Positions 47,494 through 59,048 are shown, counted from the stretch's first letter. The stretch: DNA of 64,000 nt from Archivesica marissinica (GCA_014843695.1 CM026394.1:33432164-33496163), one strand, 5' to 3'. Made by a program: numbers and translations. The notes: generated by a model from the sequence alone, not told the origin.

Positions 47494-47986
47494 CAGGATC
47501 CAATCAATCAAGTCCTACCATGATGATTAAATAAGAGGTATTTAATATAGACTTCAATTATGAGTCATTGATAGAACTTATAAACAATATATGTCATAAA
47601 ATTACATTTTATATATAGACTGATAAAAATGAGCAATTTAATCGCTACAAATTGCATTTTATTTCTGGACGAATGGGAATTTATGTGATAAGAATATCTG
47701 ATATGTATGCGCATTATAGGTATTAAAATTGTCCAACTGTTTTCAGGGAACTATTTCCAGGCTTTCACTGGTGTGCGCATATAAATACAGGCTTGAGCTG
47801 GAATCCAGAAATGGCCAGGTCAATCTATTTACGTAGTTGAAATTCTGCAACAATAATTGGTTCCCATATGATTCGCGGATGGTCCAGTAGGGATGTGATA
47901 TATACTATTATGTTGGACAGGGTTTCATGTTATTATTAACATGTTTGCATTTAATTACTAAATTATTCACTTTATAATTTATATAC
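47494..47986. other. No feature seen
   Basis: AT-rich sequence without a recognisable gene or repeat. Confidence 0.45.
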
Positions 47987-48447
47987 ATTCACTCAATACA
48001 CTATCCGAGTGTGTATTATGCAGAGTGAGTTTTCAATCATCCTTCTATTACATATTTATATACATTCACTCAATACACTATCCGAGTGTGTATTATGCAG
48101 AGTGAGGTTTCAATCATCCTTCTATTACATATTTATATACATTCACTCAATACACTATCCGAGTGTGTATTATGCAGAGTGAGGTTTCAATCATCCTTCT
48201 ATTACATATTTATATACATTCACTCAATACACTATCCGAGTGTGTATTATGCAGAGTGAGTTTTCAATCATCCTTCTATTACATATTTATATACATTCAC
48301 TCAATACACTATCCGAGTGTGTATTATGCAGAGTGAGGTTTCAATCGTCCTTCTATTACATATTTATATACATTCACTCAATACACTATCCGAGTGTGTA
48401 TTATGCAGAGCGAATTTTCAATCATCCTTCTATTACATATTTATTAA
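47987..48447. repeat. 77-bp minisatellite, 6 copies
   Basis: The unit starts ATTCACTCAATACACTATCC at 47,987, 48,064 and 48,141. GAGTGAG and GAGCGAA variants occur. Confidence 0.92.
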
Positions 48448-48529
48448 TAGTTATTCTTGTTGTGGTTCTTTTCCTTGCTTGGCGCTAGGAGTTTTTACCG
48501 CCGCCTATTAAGGAGGTTATGGTTTTGTT

Positions 48530-48617
48530 AATATTAATAGGGTCAGTCGAGGGATCGAACCTGCGTTCCCTGGTCTAGGTAGTCCAGCGTGTTAACCACT
48601 GGACCACTGATACGTTT
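48530..48617 (-). repeat. SINE-A head fragment, minus strand
   Basis: GGGATCGAACCTGCGTTCCC and CCAGCGTGTTAACCACTGG are head elements. The body is missing. Confidence 0.75.
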
Positions 48618-48639
48618 ATGATCATTCTGTGGTACTATA

Positions 48640-48861
48640 TACGTTCGCTTCTCACAAATGCAACCAGGGTTCGATCCTCGGACCGGGAAGTATGTGAGGT
48701 GGTAAGGTGGTCGCCAGATCGGGCAGATGGGTTTTCTCCGACTACTCAGTCAGGTTTACTCCCACATGAATGAGCACAAATAAGCTGTCACAAGTGCCAA
48801 CGAGAGTGATAAATATAAGTTGGTACAGCTTGTTTCGCAATCGTTGTAAAATAAATATTTG
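48640..48861 (+). repeat. SINE-B, 5'-truncated, plus strand
   Basis: GGTTCGATCCTCGGACCGGG, core GGGTTTTCTCCGAC and tail TTTCGCAATCGTTGT are present. Confidence 0.8.
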
Positions 48862-49011
48862 GTTTTTTAAGTTTATTTAACGTCGCTATGTTTCATATAC
48901 AGAGACAAGAGACGCGGTCTGCTCGGGGCTCGAACCCGTGACCATCAGTGATGATAGGTTACAGTGGAGTACAAGCCAGCGACCTTAACCACTCGACAAC
49001 GGAGGCGGACT
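48862..49011 (-). repeat. SINE-D, internally deleted, minus strand
   Basis: Tail TTTATTTAACGTCGCTATG is joined to the head, whose minus strand has TCGAGTGGTTAAGGTCGCTG and CGGGTTCGAGCC. The middle seen at 55,921 and 63,792 is absent. Confidence 0.72.
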
Positions 49012-49033
49012 AGCCTCATTCATTCGTGTGTGT

Positions 49034-49303
49034 GGTTTACGTTTATTTATCGTCGCTACCCATATAAGCGACGCCTCCTTAGTCATTTTTAGATGTGTGG
49101 AGGATAGTACAATGAAACAGACAGAGACTCATTCCAGAATCTCCTCTTGTTCTTTTACGTGCACGGTGTAAAGCACCGACACGAGACCTCGGTTTAACGT
49201 CCCATCTGAAAGACTGTTAACCTTATTAGTGTCAGACGGTGGATCGAACCTGCGATCCCTGGATTACCAGTCCAGCGTGTTAACAACTGGACTACAGATC
49301 CGT
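49034..49303 (-). repeat. SINE-A, nearly full length, minus strand
   Basis: Tail with small deletions (CGTCGCTACCCATATAAGCG), body and complete head. This head spells TCCAGCGTGTTAACAACTGG, the ordinary SINE-A sequence closest to the satellite monomer. Confidence 0.88.
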
Positions 49304-50220
49304 TTGTTCCGTCTTTGAGCATCGTAACAGGTTATTTATGTCTCAACAGCAGTATATAAGCACGTGATAACGTCGCGACAGAGAGTAGTCAGTAGTCTGA
49401 CACCGCTAGCAATTACTGTATCCACTTGAGCATATTCGGATACATTCCAATTCCAATATGTTATAGAAAGCCGTTACGATCAGACGATCAAAGGCGTACT
49501 TCCACAGAAGGTCTGTATAGTCAATCTAATTATTCCAGGCAGACGACATAATGTCTAGACAATGATACTTGACCACGAGCTTAGATCATGTGGCATGGCG
49601 TGTGATAGCAGCTGTTAACCTCGGTACCGAACAGGGAGGAACGAATCGCAATAATTTATTTTCTGCCATGACTATGTTCTCCTCTTGAAGCAAGCTGTAT
49701 CTCGTCTACAAATTACGCTAATAAATCAATAGTCACACGGTCAGCCTAAATCATAAAAGTAATTAATGTAGATATAAATGTATGTCGCTGTACATAAAAT
49801 TCGTATACACGGCTATAGCTTTGGCAATTAATCTTTTGACGTTGGACTAAACCAAGCATTTGAATGATCAAGATTAGCTATGAAAATGGCGACAGACAGA
49901 CTGGACGCTCAGGCAATAACATATGAATAATTGATTATCGCTAATTGCTCCTGGGGAATCATGATTTCACTCAATAAGCGCCTGGCGGACAAGAAACGAG
50001 TCAGAATGCTTCTAGAAACAAAATGGTGGCACAGTGGTCACACGTTGATGAATAATTCATTGCAAATAGGAGACTGGTTTAATAATTAATTACAGTTTTA
50101 ATCATTATAATCGCAATATAATGAGATCCAATATAGGATTATCTATCAATATATCGGGTTGCCTCAGTGAGATTTTACTGCGGGATGACAATGATATAGC
50201 AGCGGCTTATTCGCCATTGT
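49304..50220. other. No gene recognised
   Basis: This is the longest stretch in this part without a recognisable repeat. It has only short open frames. Confidence 0.5.
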
Positions 50221-50345
50221 TTGTTGCTTAATCGTATTTTATTGCTCGATTCATGTTGCATATATATGTGAATACAAAACATTACAATTCAAAGAAAAGC
50301 ACACTGGTCCGGCTACAAGTTCTAGCAACATTAGTTCGCCATGGT
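50221..50345. repeat. Dispersed repeat (source family of the 30-bp array), copy
   Basis: GGCTACAAGTTCTAGCAACA matches the segment upstream of the 30-bp array at 35,468 and the copies at 50,583 and 55,515. Confidence 0.55.
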
Positions 50346-50460
50346 AACAATGCCTTTGTGCATGGCCTCGTTGAGGTTGTATATATGTAATTAGGCGGAA
50401 GTGCATCCGAGGTCCGAATGTAGTCCTGATAACTATAAACATTAGATTAATCATTATTTT

Positions 50461-50655
50461 ATTGCATTCATTCTATATATACAATGTACAGAACAAAACA
50501 AATGAACACACTTGTATAAGTATGCATAGTATATACAACGTATGCCAGTGTTGTGCACAAGAAGTGTCAATAAATGTTGAAGCAAATGGGTTGGGCCACA
50601 AGTTTTAACAACATTAGTTACGGCCCTCCCAAAAATACTAGATTATAACAAACAA
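50461..50655. repeat. Dispersed repeat (source family of the 30-bp array), copy
   Basis: GGGCCACAAGTTTTAACAAC is followed by ACGGCCCTCCCAAAAATACT and AGATTATAACA, which aligns with the start of the 30-bp unit (TTTCCCAAATACTAGTTAGA). Confidence 0.6.
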
Positions 50656-50750
50656 AGTGACTGGATATGTATATGAGTTGTGCAAATACTAAAATTGATG
50701 ATGAAAATGAAGAAGAAAATTAGCAAATTATATATAACAAGAATTTAGAA

Positions 50751-50757
50751 CCCCCCC

Positions 50758-50798
<41 letters not shown>
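50751..50798. repeat. Poly(C) then (AC)n microsatellite
   Basis: Ten C followed by about 19 AC dinucleotides. Confidence 0.97.
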
Positions 50799-50829
50799 TT
50801 TAAAAAAAAAATTAACAATACAAACAAAA

Positions 50830-51570
50830 AAAGGGATTAAGAAATGCGATTAATTATAGCTACTCCAATAAAGTATCCCATCGTGAAAAGTTCCCCCAGC
50901 CAGCCACACCCGTCACCACTCCCTGGAATAAATCGTCGCCAGTGGATATTATAAATATTATAGTTAATGTTTCCTTTTTGGTAAAAAATGCATTTTCATG
51001 ACAGACAGTGTATATCGTGTTTGTGTTTTTTTGAGAAAGTATGTGACGTTAAATACTTCAGCCTATTTGATGCGTAGAAAAGATGTTATATAAAAAGTCA
51101 GGCAATTGCAAACTGAAGGTGGAGTATACTGTAATAGTTGGCGGAAGAATACAATGTGTTCACATGTAAACGGTGTCAGTGTTTGCCATTGCATTTGTAA
51201 TATGTGTGGGGTTTTTTCAGTTTGAATTGAGTACCTATTCACAGTGGATGTGGTATCAGAAGAAATGAAAGATTGGACATACAGTCTGTATGTTTAACTT
51301 TTTACTATGTGCTTAATAGACAATGTATGTGTTGTTTTACAACCTTGAACATGCACCCGTACATGTACATGTATAGCCAAAATGGACGAAATTATTCCAA
51401 AACAAAATTATGATATTGTTCTGATGACAAGGAGTAGTAGTAAATAACGATTCTTGAAGTGTGTGTTGATTTGCATAGTGTGTTCTTGTAGTGTGACGGT
51501 GCAGTCAAACGTGACAACTGGAGGAAATATCTTCTTCCTCTTCAGGTTTCATAGTAAACTAAGTAGCATG
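50830..51570. other. No gene recognised
   Basis: AT-rich sequence with only short frames. Confidence 0.45.
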
Positions 51571-51572
51571 GT

Positions 51573-51612
51573 TCACCGGCGGCGAAGGTAAATAAACTCA
51601 ATCATCATCACT
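51573..51612 (+). repeat. Short retroelement 3' end
   Basis: GGCGGCGAAGGTAAATAAAC followed by TCAATCATCATCA is the same tail seen in reverse at 57,365-57,415, with an ATC-type microsatellite end. Confidence 0.55.
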
Positions 51613-51641
51613 AGTAGCCGTGCACCGTGTAGACGTATGTA

Positions 51642-52191
51642 CAGTCAAACCTGTGCTAAAGACCACCTCCGAATAAAGGCCGCATATGAAAAACCTGTCG
51701 CTAAAGACCACCTCCGAATAAAGGCCGCATATGAAAAACCTGTCGCTAAAGACCACCTCCGAATAAAGGCCGCATATGAAAAACCTGTCGCTAAAGACCA
51801 CCTCCGAATAAAGGCCGCATATGAAAAACCTGTCGCTAAAGACCACCTCCGAATAAAGGCCGCATATGAAAAACCTGTCGCTAAAGACCACCTCCGAATA
51901 AAGGCCGCATATGAAAAACCTGTCGCTAAAGACCACCTCCGAATAAAGGCCGCATATGAAAAACCTGTCGCTAAAGACCACCTCCGAATAAAGGCCGCAT
52001 ATGAAAAACCTGTCGCTAAAGACCACCTCCGAATAAAGGCCGCATATGAAAAACCTGTCGCTAAAGACCACCATTTTTCTCTCCCGTCGAGCCATTTTCA
52101 ATGCATTTTAACCCTCTATTGAGAGACCACCTGCCAACAAAGGCCACTTTTTTACTTTTCCGATGGTGGCCTTTATAGACAGGTTTGACTG
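51642..52191. mobile_element. TA-flanked MITE with nine identical 45-bp internal repeats
   Basis: Ends CAGTCAAACCTGTGCTAAAG and (reverse complement) CAGTCAAACCTGTCTATAAA are inverted repeats, bounded by TA at 51,640-51,641 and 52,192-52,193. From 51,656 to 52,060 there are nine 45-bp units (CTAAAGACCACCTCCGAATA then AAGGCCGCATATGAAAAACC and TGTCG) that include part of the terminus. Open frames on both strands (161 and 167 codons) follow from the period of three. There is no transposase. Confidence 0.88.
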
Positions 52192-52193
52192 TA

Positions 52194-52700
52194 TTACGCT
52201 TATAGTTTGTTAAGCAAAGCACAGACGCACACCGTCACTATCAAAGCCGTAAAGCCATTATTAAAGTGGGAGCTTGGTTTAAATATTTGTGTATTCTTCT
52301 CTCCAGTACAGATAGTAATAAAAATACATATATATATATATATACTAATTGAATTTATTCATGTATATATTTGAATGAAAATTGTAATCATTACAATCGT
52401 TCACATGTATACAGTATTATTTGCTTAGAGCTATGATTCCATCATTTAGATGTTGATATATGTAAAGTGTGTATGTCAGGTCATATATATAGATACTTTA
52501 ATATCATATTAACCATTGTAAATAATTCATTTATTAGTTTAAGGTGACTTATAGGTCCACTGGGCCGGGTGCTATTGTATTAATGTACATTTGTTGTAAT
52601 ATTGTAATTATAAACTGAATGCACATGTCACTATAATAAACATGTTCTTATATATATATATAACAACAAAATTCCTAATCGGTCACCTGATATTTTATAA
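52194..52700. other. AT-rich, no gene recognised
   Basis: (TA)n tracts occur near 52,327 and 52,651. Confidence 0.5.
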
Positions 52701-52701
52701 G

Positions 52702-52951
52702 TTTAAACGTTATTTATTTTACAAAGATTGCGGCATATCAACAACTTATTAACAACTTATATTAATCACTCTCGTTGGCGCGGATGAAAGCGTAAATGTG
52801 GTCATTCGTGTGGGAAGAAACCGGAGTACCCGGAGAAAACCCACCTGTCCGATCGGTCGACCACCGTACCATCTCACATACTTCCCGATCCGAGAATCGA
52901 ACCCGGGTTGCATTCGTGATAAGCTAGCATGCTAACCACTGCGCTAATCGG
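52702..52951 (-). repeat. SINE-B, full length, minus strand
   Basis: Tail, core (ACCGGAGTACCCGGAGAAAA) and head (CACTGCGCTAATCGG) are present. TATTTTATAA flanks it on both sides. Confidence 0.88.
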
Positions 52952-53164
52952 TATTTTATAATATTTGGAGCCAATTGATAATCATACAATATAAATATGT
53001 TTGTATTGTCATTTAATGCATTTTATATGAAATGATTCTACAGAAAATCATGCATAACGATCTGTAATAAAATATAACCAATAAGATGCTATTAATATTT
53101 ATATTATTTGGGTATTAGTTTGCTCCAAATACCGTAAAACATCAGGTGACTTTTGTTGTGCGTG

Positions 53165-53284
53165 GGTGTACGTGGTTTTAAATGCCGTGCATAAGGATAC
53201 CACCACTGTGGTTCTGGTGACCCTCGAACTCACAACGGTTCGGTTACAAGGCGGAATCTGTATCCATTACACCACAGAGGCTTC
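53165..53284 (-). repeat. SINE head related to SINE-C, minus strand
   Basis: GGATACCACCACTGTGGTTC, CCCTCGAACTCACAACGG and CCATTACACCACAGAGG are tRNA-like on the minus strand; AAATGCCGTGCATAAGG matches the SINE-C AAATGCCTTGCCTAAGG. Confidence 0.6.
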
Positions 53285-54700
53285 ATATGGAGGCTAGGGT
53301 CGAGGAAAAGGATTTAAGGCCTGTCAAGATACCGGAAACTTGAATAATTGTTTTCTCATGAGACAAGAAACGAAACCTTACTTTGTACAGCCTTAACGGG
53401 ACAAAATGAATTGACACGTTGAGAGACGTCTACTGTACAAGTATACCGGCATATGCTAATTTTACTAATTATCATTATTTAGACAATTATGTATGTTTCA
53501 TAAAGAATTCGTCAATAATGGTATACATGTAATTAGTAGACATTTCGACTAGACACCGCCTTAAAATAACATTGATTCATTTTTTTGAAACGTGTACGCA
53601 ACACGCATTATGTATTTTTTGGAGGGTGTGTGCAAATTATACTAGATCAGCGTAGAAAAATAAAGCGACGAAAATAAATTAATATAGTTAGCGTTCGTTT
53701 TAAACCTATCAAATTCAGACATGCATTTGCAACAGTTTAAGTAATGCGATGTAGTCTGTTGACGCTTACGTATGATAGCATTGTGTTAATTGGCTGTTTT
53801 CCATACAAATCAAACATCGTGTTTTCATGTTTTGGCATTTAAACGAAATAATTCAAAATTTGTTTTTTAAATTTGTAAATGCCGCCTGAATACAGCTCTA
53901 TTATACACCACCTGTCCCTTGTCAGTATTTGTTTCGTGGACTTCTTGTGACGATATAAAATGGTGTGTGTGTTTGGTATCAAGTCGTTAAAATAGAGACC
54001 TGGAGCCGTATGGGCAAGGGCGTGATTGTCTGATAACACTAAATATTATGCAAAATATCCGCAAAATTACCCTTCACGCCTCCGTTTAAACGAAAGGTCC
54101 CGTAGAAAGTGTTGATGTCGCGATACAAACAAGCGGAACTGCCAACATCAGTTATCGGCAGGTGATAGACGTTCACATATCATTACTGGGAGATAGGGGT
54201 CGGGAAAAGATGGCCAGGCGTCAGGTGAATATATTTCAGTGTTGTTTATACAACATTTGTTCTGAATATATTAATACTATTAAATCACCTACCAACGGGG
54301 GCAAGCAAATAATACGTTCAAGTCGAAATTAATTACTGAACTAGACATGATAGGAGGAATATAACGACATCCCCGCGAGGGGTTTGACACATGTGGAAGA
54401 TACATACAATAGTATGATGACAACGATTATGCTTCTCGTGTATTCGTTAAAAATTGTTTGCAGAAATCATGAAACGGTATCTATATTGGTCACCGGGACA
54501 ATGTGATCATTTACCTGTCCACATACAATTATTTGTGAGTACTAAATTTGGACAATTAATGTTAAGCTTTAAGTCTTGATATTGGGGCGTCCGTATATAT
54601 TATTTTCAAAGTTAAACAACACTGTGGCGAAAACTGATTCATACGAGAACAGACAAGTCAGTAACGGGTACGAAAGACGTGTCGGTAAGTAAAACTGATT
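53285..54700. other. No gene recognised
   Basis: About 1.4 kb of AT-rich sequence with short frames only; the 66-codon frame at 53,839-54,039 has no recognisable domain. Confidence 0.5.
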
Positions 54701-54703
54701 AAA

Positions 54704-55173
54704 GCACAGACGGATATGTAGTCCAGTGGTTTACACGTTGGACTGGTAACCCAGAGATCGCAGGTTCGACCTCCCCCCCGGTCTGACCCTAATACAATTA
54801 ACAGTCTTTCAGATGGGATGTTAAACGGTGGTCGCCAGATCGGACAGGTGGGGTTTTTTCCGGGTACTCCGGTTTCCTGCCACACGAATTATCACATATA
54901 CGCTTTCATCCGCGCCAACGAGAGTGATTCATATAAGTTGTTAAAACTTGCTTCGCAGTCGTTGTAAAATAAATAAAGTTTAAAATAAAAAACCGATGTC
55001 TCATGTCAGTGCTTTACACCGTGCACGTAAAAGAACAAGAGGAAATTCTGGAATGGATCTCTTGTCTGTATCGATGCACTATTCTCCAAAACTCTAACAT
55101 GACTAATCTCTTCAGGAGGCGTCGCTCATATGGACAACCGGTAGCGACGATAAAAAAATTTAATAAACGTAAA
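54704..55173 (+). repeat. SINE-A, plus strand, split by SINE-B
   Basis: Head (TATGTAGTCCAGTGG, GGACTGGTAACCCAG) and body run to GGGATGTTAAAC, then resume at CCGATGTCTCATGTCAG and end with GACGATAAAAAAATTTAATA. SINE-B lies between. Confidence 0.85.
54828..54988 (+). repeat. SINE-B, 5'-truncated, nested in SINE-A
   Basis: It starts at GGTGGTCGCCAGATCGG and ends AAATAAAGTTTAAAATAAAA. This is the second case here of SINE-B younger than SINE-A. Confidence 0.82.
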
Positions 55174-55439
55174 ACAAACAAACTGATCAACTTAAGTTTA
55201 TAGAAATGGTTCCTCTAGACTATATACTGTTTATTTTGGTAAAATGTACACGACATTGATACATTACGTACATGTTTTGTCATAATTATTGGGGGCCCCA
55301 GAAGTACTCCAGATGCCCCAATATTAGGGGCAGGCCAGTCATTAATACGTTACTCCCATGCATGTTATACAAAATATGTCATACACGTGTTCAGCTATCC
55401 CTGTATTCTATGCTAGGGACGTGATTAGGCAGTTGGTTG

Positions 55440-55580
55440 ATTTTTTTTATTTAACCATATCTTATTGCAAATCAATAGTACATAATGTCATACACATAAT
55501 ACATAGCATGGAAATACAAATGGTTTGGGCCACACATGTTAACAACTTTAGACAACGGCCCGCACCAGGGACAACGGCCC
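55440..55580. repeat. Dispersed repeat (source family of the 30-bp array), copy
   Basis: GGTTTGGGCCACACATGTTA matches 50,588. ACAACGGCCCGCACCAG is then duplicated in tandem. Confidence 0.5.
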
Positions 55581-55920
55581 GCACCAGATTGTTGGAGGAT
55601 GAGGGGCAGTGGGTATATTCCACCAAAACCAAATGTTTGCCGTACGTATTTCGTACATTCGATGGGGGGGGTTTATTGTGCCAAATAACAGTGAAACAAA
55701 AAATAAATTAAATATCGACATCTAAAACGCCCAGCCAAATACCTTGGATATTGCTTATCCGACAATAGCCGACATGTTTTATGTTGTTTATTTCGGTGTG
55801 TGGGTGATTGAACATAACTGATATGTACCCGAGCATACAGTTTCTTATCAATTGAATGAAAGAAGAAATTACTGCTATGAGCGTTGGTTGTTATCTGTTT
55901 GCACTGTTCGGTGAAGAGAG

Positions 55921-56170
55921 GCCGCCTCCGTGGTCGAGTGGTTAAGCTCGCTGACTTGTATACCACTGTAACATATCATCACTGATGGTCACGGGTTCGA
56001 GCCTCGCTCAGGCCGTGTCTCATTTATATGAAAAAGTTGGCAGTTCCTTACGAAGGTTGGTGCACCAAAATACTGGTTAACCGCTGGAGCCTGCCCAGGA
56101 AAGGTGTTGTTAGGTAAACTGCCCGCCGGCGATATAGCCCAAAATGGTGCTGATGCAGGCGTAAAACCCG
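55921..56170 (+). repeat. SINE-D, plus strand
   Basis: The head has GGTCGAGTGGTTAAGCTCGC and CACGGGTTCGAGCC. The body has CCGCTGGAGCCTGCCCAGGA and GTGTTGTTAGGTAAACTGCC. The shared SINE-A/D tail is not clearly kept here. Confidence 0.75.
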
Positions 56171-56254
56171 AACTATAAAAAATATATATGAAGAGAGGAT
56201 CAAGCAACGAAAGATCGACGGTTGCATTCGCTATTGAGCCCTATGTTTCATTTT

Positions 56255-56485
56255 TGTTTGGGGTTTAACGTCGCACCAATAGCTTAGGTCAATCGGCGAA
56301 TCTCCAGCTCTTCATGGTGGAGGAAGACCCATCGTATTCCTCCGAGCAGCAGACACGGACGGACACCCGGGTAGAACCACCGACCTTCCGGAAGCCAGCT
56401 GGATAACTTCATCACATGAAATAATTCGACACCCGCAGTGGGATTCGAACCTATAGCGGTGAGAGGCACGGTTACGTAGAAAATG
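56255..56485 (-). repeat. SINE-E, minus strand
   Basis: GGGGTTTAACGTCGCACCAA (tail), GGGTAGAACCACCGACCTTC (core) and GTGGGATTCGAACCTATAGC (B-box) are well kept. Two overlapping minus-strand frames of about 100 codons run through it and are not genes. Confidence 0.82.
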
Positions 56486-56487
56486 GT

Positions 56488-56588
56488 GATCGATGCTCGG
56501 ACTGTGAAGTATGTGAGATGGCACAGTGGGTAGGACAGGGTGGGTTTTGTGCGGGGACACCGGTTTCCTCCCACACGAATAACCACAT
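56488..56588 (+). repeat. SINE-B fragment interrupted by a MITE
   Basis: GATCGATGCTCGGACTG and GGTTTCCTCCCACACGAATA are SINE-B core; the next expected ACCACATATACG is cut at TA by the MITE. Confidence 0.72.
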
Positions 56589-56589
56589 A

Positions 56590-57250
56590 CAGTCAAACAT
56601 GTGTTAGTGGTAACCTTCACTAAGCAGCAAACCTGTGTTAGTGGTAACCTTCACTAAGCAGCAACCTGTGTTAGTGGTAACCTTCACTAAGCAGCAACCT
56701 GTGTTAGTGGTAACCTTCACTAAGCAGCAAACCTGTTAGTGGTAACCTTCACTAAGCAGCAAACCTGTGTTAGTGGTAACCTTCATTAAGCAGCAAACCT
56801 GTTAGTGGTAACCTTCATTAAGCAGCAAACCTGTGTTAGTGGTAACCTTCATTAAGCAGCAAACCTGTTAGTGGTAACCTTCATTAAGCAGCAAACCTGT
56901 TAGTGGTAACCTTCACTAAGCAGCAAACCTGTGTTAGTGGTAACCTTCATTAAGCAGCAAACCTGTTAGTGGTAACCTTCATTAAGCAGCAAACCTGTGT
57001 TAGTGGTAACCTTCATTAAGCAGCAAACCTGTTAGTGGTAACCTTCATTAAGCAGCAAACCTGTGTTAGTGGTAACCTTCACTAAGCAGCAAACCTGTGT
57101 TAGTGGTAACCTTCATTAAGCAGCAAACCTGTACTAAGCAGCCAGTTTCCAGATTTCCCAATAATTATGTTATGTACATGTGTCCTCTATTAAGCCGCCA
57201 TCTGTGCTAAGCAGCCACTGTCTGTGATTCCCTTGACTAAATGGCCTACA
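56590..57250. mobile_element. TA-targeted MITE with about 17 internal tandem repeats
   Basis: Left end CAGTCAAACATGTGTTAGTG follows TA. Units of 34 and 30 bp (TGTGTTAGTGGTAACCTTCA, then CTAAGCAGCAAACC, the shorter lacking TGTG) repeat to about 57,130. The remaining part (AAGCAGCCAGTTTCCAGATT onward) matches the right half of 39,315-39,492. The right terminus is lost. Confidence 0.83.
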
Positions 57251-57364
57251 TTTCATATTCGTTGATGTGTGAATATGTTTGATTTATAATAAATTATTGG
57301 TTGTATGCTCAGCCCGGCCATAGATTAGGTTACAAACACCAACATATATAGATTCAGTACATGA

Positions 57365-57415
57365 TGATGATTGAGCTTATTTACCCTCGCCTCCGGCGAA
57401 CCATATGGGCGAGCG
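57365..57415 (-). repeat. 51-bp retroelement 3' end with 14-bp target-site duplication
   Basis: GATTCAGTACATGA at 57,351-57,364 and 57,416-57,429 flanks TGATGATTGAGCTTATTTAC and the rest. It is an extreme 5' truncation with the same end as 51,573-51,612. Confidence 0.85.
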
Positions 57416-57429
57416 GATTCAGTACATGA

Positions 57430-57914
57430 GGCACGCTGTACGCCAGACGGTGTTATTGATATAGTGGTCTCGGATTGGTTGAAAATGTGTAGGGAAACCA
57501 TTAAGAGTCATTGCTACATGAACTGATTGGCTGAGTAGGTATTGTTAGCAATAGTGAAAATTACTTCTAAATAATAAAATATAATATATGAGCTGCATTT
57601 TGAAATATTTTAGAATATTTGCATACTATTTGGTGACAAATAAACATCATATTATAAACGCAGGTGTCCGTGCAACATTCACCACCAAATTAGCTTCAGA
57701 GTAGGGGATGAGTGCGGTGCCTTTAGTGGGAAATTAAAAAAAAATCAATTGGTCAACAACCCCATTGAAATTTGACATTTTATTGTGGCTAGTCTGTTGA
57801 AAACTACTGTCTTTTGTGCCGAACTATTTGTGGGGGAAATATAATGGCACTGTGTGTTATAATGGTGGCCTATGGACATTTCATTACGTCTGACTTTTAC
57901 CAACATACACTTAT
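57430..57914. other. No feature seen
   Basis: AT-rich sequence without a recognisable gene or repeat. Confidence 0.45.
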
Positions 57915-57915
57915 T

Positions 57916-58150
57916 AGTTTATACAAATTTATTATAGCTCGATTGCGAAACAAGTTATTTTAACTTATATAAATCACTCTCGAGACCTCATTCCTGATGG
58001 AATCCATAGCCACGAGGGAGAGAGAAGAAGCAACGTGGAATTTAAATGCCTTGCCTAATGGCACAATCGTAACGGTTCCAGTGGGGCTCGAACTCCGGTC
58101 CGTTCGCACCTTAAGCGAACGCGCATCCACTGCGATATCACGACTTCCAC
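57916..58150 (-). repeat. SINE-C, full length, minus strand
   Basis: Tail TTATAGCTCGATTGCGAAAC, body AGCAACGTGGAATTTAAATG and head ACTGCGATATCACGACTTCC are complete. Confidence 0.87.
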
Positions 58151-58600
58151 TTATATTCGTTAGCGACTGAATATTTTAGATGGGTAATGTTATTTGATAA
58201 ATCATCCCGACCATAACTTAGGCTACACTCATCGAAAAGCAATACAACCTGGCTTCATGTTCGATTTATTTATATTCCATGAACATTTATTTGCTCTCTC
58301 CACCCTCGGAGCATACCGCGGTTAATGCGCATGACACTGATCAGAGTTATTGGTTATAATTATATGGCGCCAGCGATCTCGTCTGCCTCGCGTCGCGCCC
58401 CGGGAACCAATTAAATACGTCCATCAGCGTACTGGTTTTATTATTCATAATATTGTTGCGTTAATTAGCAGATTTTACAATAACTGCATAATTATATGAT
58501 CGATCGACAAACAGTTACAGACTATATACAACTCAGTAGCAGTACATTAGGCCAATGTTTTATAAATGTCGTTTCTGTGTGTTATTGTGCACCCTTTTAA
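58151..58600. other. No feature seen
   Basis: AT-rich sequence without a recognisable gene or repeat. Confidence 0.45.
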
Positions 58601-58604
58601 TCCT

Positions 58605-58805
58605 TTACTCCAACTCGTGGATTCGAACCCTACTATATGTTGAGGACGAATTGTATCAAGTGTGGTGTGGAAGCCAGCTTGCTGACTGGCAGAAGGTTGG
58701 TGGTTCTACGCGCGTTTCACGTGGCACCAGAAACAATTACAATGAGGGGAGTACTTGTGGTTTTTCTCAATCTTTTAAAGCTGGAAAGTCACCATACAGA
58801 GGCGG
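58605..58805 (+). repeat. SINE-E, diverged, plus strand
   Basis: GGATTCGAACCCTAC (B-box), AGAAGGTTGGTGGTTCTACG (core) and AAAGCTGGAAAGTCACCATA (3' part) follow the SINE-E order. The overlapping 97-codon frame is not supported as a gene. Confidence 0.68.
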
Positions 58806-58854
58806 TTCCAGGATTTCAAATTGGAGGGGGAGTAAAACATGTTTGTAAATATTC

Positions 58855-58856
58855 AG

Positions 58857-58899
<43 letters not shown>

Positions 58900-58958
58900 T
58901 GTGTGCGTGCGTGTGCGCGTGCGTGCGTGTGCGCGTGCGTGCGTGCGTGCGCGCGTCA
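58855..58958. repeat. (GTGC)n microsatellite
   Basis: Alternating purine/pyrimidine run of GTGC, GTGT and GCGC, a composition that favours Z-DNA. The Val/Cys/Arg-rich frames through it are artefacts. Confidence 0.95.
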
Positions 58959-59048
58959 TGTAAACCCGCTTTGAAAACGCTTCTTTATAATGAAAAAGTT
59001 AATATATTTGTATTCATATTATTTTATGGCTTAATTTTGACTGGTTAA

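Noticed and set aside
46626..47507. 293-codon minus-strand open frame with 18-residue repeats
   Set aside because: It follows from a 54-bp minisatellite. There is no start context, splice signal or non-repeat domain.
51598..52122. 161- and 167-codon open frames
   Set aside because: They lie within the 45-bp tandem of a MITE.
56284..56620. Two overlapping frames of about 100 codons
   Set aside because: They cover SINE-E, a SINE-B fragment and MITE sequence.
58555..59048. Frames of 69-108 codons with Val/Cys/Arg runs
   Set aside because: They are a diverged SINE-E plus a (GTGC)n microsatellite.
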